Below, piece after piece: positions 60,121-64,000 of a stretch of DNA of 64,000 nucleotides. Origin of the DNA: Dendrobium chrysotoxum. Lineage: Eukaryota; Streptophyta; Magnoliopsida; Asparagales; Orchidaceae. The notes below the pieces were generated by a model that worked only from the letters and a program-made list of their open reading frames with translations, had not been told where the DNA came from and did no database searches. The stretch is from positions 19,640,774 through 19,704,773 of the forward strand of contig CM034314.1 in NCBI GenBank assembly GCA_019925795.1, read 5' to 3'. Each line of letters begins with the position of its first letter. Within the stretch, counting starts at the first letter, position 1. The position numbers and the translations under genes are program-made.

Positions 60121-62019
60121 GTAGGCTATGTATCAAGCATAAGGAATTGTGCAAAGCTATCTGCCAAAGCTTAGTAAATGTAGGGATTGAGTGTGGGACT
60201 TCTTGCATCTAATCTCATTGTTAATATATGGATATTATTGAAAATCTTTTATGTTTGCTTAAGTTGAAATTTCTATTTATTTTGTGGTCTTTACAACTAC
60301 TGTGTGACTTAGCCTAAACTTAGGCACCCCTCTCTTGTTTTCTCTTATCGTTTGGTGGCTAATGTTTTAATTATTATTGCTCTCACTTGAAAGTGTGCAA
60401 ATTCTTGTTTTATTAATTTAAAGCATACTTAGTTCCGCATCAGTAAATCTTCATGAAGCTCTCTAGACTATTCATGATGAAGCTTTCAGTGTTGATTTCA
60501 TCTATCAAGTAAGGTAGAAAATTTGTCTTGCTCATAGCAGACTATCGTTATCCTACTTCGTATTTCAATTTTATTGCTCTTATATGCATTTTAATATTTT
60601 ATTTAATTGAATTTTTTGCAAACTTAGATTTTCAAAAAATTTAAAATTTTTACAATGTAACTTTTGATATAATATTGTGGAGTGAATTATTATAATTATA
60701 CTAGCATATTTATATTAATTTTTCATTAGATATTCTATATTATATGACATTTTATTTATTTTTTAAATATGTAGATCCTAGTAGAAATTAATCTAGAAGC
60801 CAAAAATCTTCAAAATGATCTAAAAATATTATATATAAATGATTTCATTATTTATGACAATGTACATAAATTTACTCCTAAAATCATACTATTTTATCCT
60901 GTATATAGATTTTAATAAATTTCTATAACATATTAGAAATTATTCTTACATGTTAAAACTGTTAATATTTCTATATTTTTGTATATAAAATGAATATGCA
61001 ACAAGAAGAAAATGGGCGAAAGTACGTGTTGTTGGTTGTTGATACCCTAATTTTAGACATGCTATTGTAATATATATGCTTTTATAATTATGGTGATATA
61101 TATATTTTATTGATAGGACTTGTATCATGATAGTTGTATATATTCTTTTTTGTTGTATACTTTAGTAATGTGAATGAAAAGAGATTCATATTTATATTTA
61201 TTATTTATTTGATGGTATAAAAATAGCTCTCTGGTTATAAATATTGTTTAAAAAAAATCTTCCAAATAGCTCTTGGATAATCAATTGGCTGTTACAACCT
61301 TATAACATGGTGAGTCCACCATGTTATGGGTGGTTGCATTAGGTTGGATCATGGCTACATTCTCTTCACTAGTAGCTTAAGCATGCCCTCTCCTTTATTG
61401 AAGTAACTCCTTATACCATCAAACTCTACTTTTTGGTTTTAGAATGCTAAAGCCTTGTTATATGGAGTGTCAAATCTTATCGTATTAAGTGAATTGTTCA
61501 AGTCAAGTGTGAAAGAAGACTCAAGAGAGTTCCATATGCTACTTCCCATCTCTGCTAAAAGTGTTTCACATCTTACCTCTACTATTAGAATTGACCAAAA
61601 GAGATTTTTTTAATAGTTATCATTACAACATTCACACCATAAACATGTGTATCCATGATAACTCTAATGGCAACTTTAGTACCCTCCCTTAGTGATAAAA
61701 TTCACTCTTGACCACCTCCATGCTCTTCTACTTCTTCAATTTTTGTCATCTTCACTAAAAGCATCCATAAAGATGAAGATTCCTCTATAGCTAATGCATC
61801 TCTGTGTGCCGTTGGCTCTTTAAACCTATTTGACTACCTCTTTTAAATATTTCAAACTTTGAAAGATGAGCAAAATTTGCATTTTTCAAGAACACAAAAG
61901 ATTTTAGAAATAATGGAAGTGCTAAGAAAGTTGATAGTGTCTGCGTTGGAAGTGGCAGTGAAAATTGAATAGAGCAAAGTAGTGGTGACCTCTGCTTCGG
62001 GAGTGGCGCCAACTCAGTC
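60121..62019. other. AT-rich intergenic DNA
   Basis: No gene or element supported. The short frames at 60946-61128 and 61791-62021 (minus) have no recognisable domain. Confidence 0.45.
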
Positions 62020-62026
62020 ATTACTT

Positions 62027-62340
62027 GGGAAAATTATTAGGTCCCGTCACCTGATCTAGAGATAGGTCCAGATGTCCACTAAAAAATTGCCACGTTGACT
62101 GTACTTTTGACTGCGCTTTTGACTTGTGCTTTACCTGACCTTTTGACTGTGCTTCACCTGTGCTTTACCTGCGCTTCACCTGCGCTTTAACTGCGCTTTA
62201 CCTGCACCTTGGCTTAAAGTTCCACGGACACATTAAATATATAAAGTAAAAAAATAAATCAACGTGTCCAATCCACGTGTTAATAATCCGGACCTATCTC
62301 TAGGTCAGGTGACCAGGTGACCGGACGTAATAATTTTCCC
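62027..62340. mobile_element. Mutator-like MITE, family N (copy 5, long), 7-bp TSD
   Basis: Long inverted ends: GGGAAAATTATTAGGTCC and inward GGGAAAATTATTACGTCCGG, then GTCACCTG...CTAGAGATAGGTCC on both arms. ATTACTT is duplicated at 62020-62026 and 62341-62347. The middle holds a short tandem repeat (62095-62205). Confidence 0.82.
62095..62205. repeat. Short tandem repeat CTGCGCTTTACC-like
   Basis: About nine units of 11-13 bases such as CTGTGCTTCAC, CTGCGCTTTAAC and CTGCGCTTTAC, confined to the core of the long family-N MITE. Confidence 0.8.
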
Positions 62341-62347
62341 ATTACTT

Positions 62348-64000
62348 CAGCCCACATACAATCATGACCCTATATTGGAGGAGATTGAGCAATCGCAGCC
62401 GACTGGTGAAGGTAAGAAGATTTCTCTCTTAATTTTTAAGAGAATTATGTCTAAAGGCTGAGTGTCATCGGCCTCTAGTGAGCTTTTTATGTTGAAGCTT
62501 ATCAATCATCAAAGTATATTGCAAATCTAATGCTTCGGATCACATAAGTTAAATTAGGCTCTTTTCATTAATTTTGAAACAAGAATCATCAACTAATGTA
62601 CTCCCATCATAAATGAGAATAAAATCTTATCTTGGTCATTCTCTATTTAATTTATTTTCATTGTAACTGAAGTTTGAAGCACCGTTTCTCTCTAAGAGGT
62701 CAATTAGATCTCTTGTAAATCTAAATAATTTAAAGAGAATGTTTGAACCCAAGTTGTCTTCTCTCTTTTATTTAGTCTCAGTCCTGACCTTTAATATTAT
62801 TTTGAGAATCCATAAAAATATTAGATTGGTTAGTCCCAATTCACACCCCAACAGTGCTTGGCTTCGAACATGACAAATAAAAAAGACTAGTTAATCTCCC
62901 TCATCTAAAAAGTGATCGATGTAACAACTAGATAAATTTTAATTTCTTATTATTATGTTGTTTTATACTTGTAACCTTGAGTTTTGTGCAAACAATAGTG
63001 AAAAATCATAAAAATTGGATATGCACCACAGCGCCATAACTCATTTTAACGCCACACTGCCTCACCTTAAGCCTTACAGCAGAGAACTTGCCAAATTTCT
63101 GCTGGAGAGTTTAGTGCCAAAGCACTGCAACAGGAGCTGGTTGGGCCAGTGAACCGAAGTAATGATTGGTGAACCGACGTGCTGGTTCAACAGTGCAACC
63201 AAGCCAGTACCTTGGCGCTTGTTCAATTAAATTGAAAAACTATAAATAATAACCTTAATCTGTGTGTAAAGAAGTTGACACATTGTGGAGTCATTTTGTG
63301 TGAGTGTGTGTGAGTGTGATGGCTGTGATGAGGAAAGTGTAGCTTGTGCTCTTATATCTTGAATCTTGTGTTGGAGTGGAGCAAAGCGAGGAAATGTATA
63401 AGGGATTGTAGTTCTATTTTCGGGTTACCTCTAAACTTTTTTTTATCTTGTTTATATTGTTATCCTATGTTGTAGTTTGTACTTATTAATCATTCAGTGT
63501 AATAAAATGTTTGCTATATTTGTTATTTGTAATAACACCTCCATATGTAGCTAAATAATTTCTTTGAATCTATGATGATTTGAAAGATATATTGCTTAGA
63601 GTAGGTTTAATGTATATTGTATCCATGTTGTTTTTAACTTCTCCATGCTTCAATTGGTTTATGTATTGGTTGTACATAAATTAAGAACTTAGTGTAATCT
63701 AAAGCCTCGACAGAGGAATAGAATAACAATTAGGAACTTAAAACGTAATACAACCATAATATAAACGTTTGGTGGTTAGGATTATGTGTTCTTAAGGAGA
63801 TAAATTAATTGTAGTTAGGGAGGATCCTTGCTTATGCTGCAATTGGCTGGGGTAGAGACAATGTGCTCTGATCCACAGTAACCATAGGAAATAATCCTCT
63901 CTAAAGCAATCATATTCTTTTGAAAAATCATAGGTTTAGATTTTCTAAAAATCAATGAACTCCTTTTTTTTTACATTTGAAGTTTTCTGCTTTTAACTTG
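62348..64000. other. Right-end intergenic DNA, possible LTR texture
   Basis: TG-rich run GTGTGAGTGTGTGTGAGTGT near 63298 and GTTCAATTAAATTG with AACCGACGTGCTGGTTC near 63170-63240 give an LTR-like look, but no borders or coding domain are visible. No gene supported. Confidence 0.35.

Overview
This is nuclear DNA from a flowering plant. Three plant gene families are recognisable in a very AT-rich background full of transposable elements, with (TA)n and (GA)n microsatellites and no bacterial-style gene packing. The GC-rich, intronless coding sequences hint at a monocot, but I cannot name the species from sequence alone.

Genes. Only three ordinary host genes are supported: a PAO5-type polyamine oxidase cut by the left edge of the window (2-1429, +); a LOB-domain (LBD) transcription factor (47536-48150, -) with a (CT)n 5' leader; and an NDR1/HIN1-like LEA_2 membrane protein (51448-52131, -). 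They are unrelated in pathway and are separated by repeats.

Nested repeat block, about 7-37 kb. The skeleton is one old Ty3/gypsy retrotransposon of Tat type on the minus strand. Its pieces still read in order from high to low coordinates: gag end, protease, reverse transcriptase with the start of RNase H, integrase, then two tandem-repeat blocks in the expected 3' non-coding part. It was broken by a CACTA-type DNA transposon (32524-33557), by a large non-coding element called X here (copy X2, 23736-32015), and by an LTR-like element G (about 10021-22459). G was itself split by a second X copy (X1, 10325-21577), and X1 was hit in turn by a solo LTR (12468-14642, TSD TAGGG) and by a copia/SIRE-like piece (about 15710-17430). 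A third X copy (X3, 55620-59737, TSD CTCCA) lies elsewhere and has a 4.4 kb internal deletion.

The most interesting object is family X. It is about 7.4-8.3 kb when reconstructed, begins TG and ends CA, is flanked by 5-bp target duplications, codes for nothing visible and has no second LTR inside. It looks like a giant solo LTR or an undescribed non-coding retroelement. Its 5' part carries about 156-bp tandem repeats, each with a W-box palindrome. Its 3' part carries four evenly spaced hairpins whose stems show compensatory base changes between the three copies, which points to a conserved folded structure.

Right half, 37-64 kb. This is gene-containing DNA peppered with small DNA transposons: a Mutator-like MITE family with 8-10 bp target duplications, a second hairpin MITE family (GGCTTCGTTTGGGA ends), a non-autonomous hAT element with an 8-bp duplication, a probable SINE, and a 2.26 kb LINE-type insertion with a 13-bp duplication that carries only a broken ORF1 (DUF4283 plus CCHC zinc knuckle). 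The remaining stretches are AT-rich with no gene I can support.
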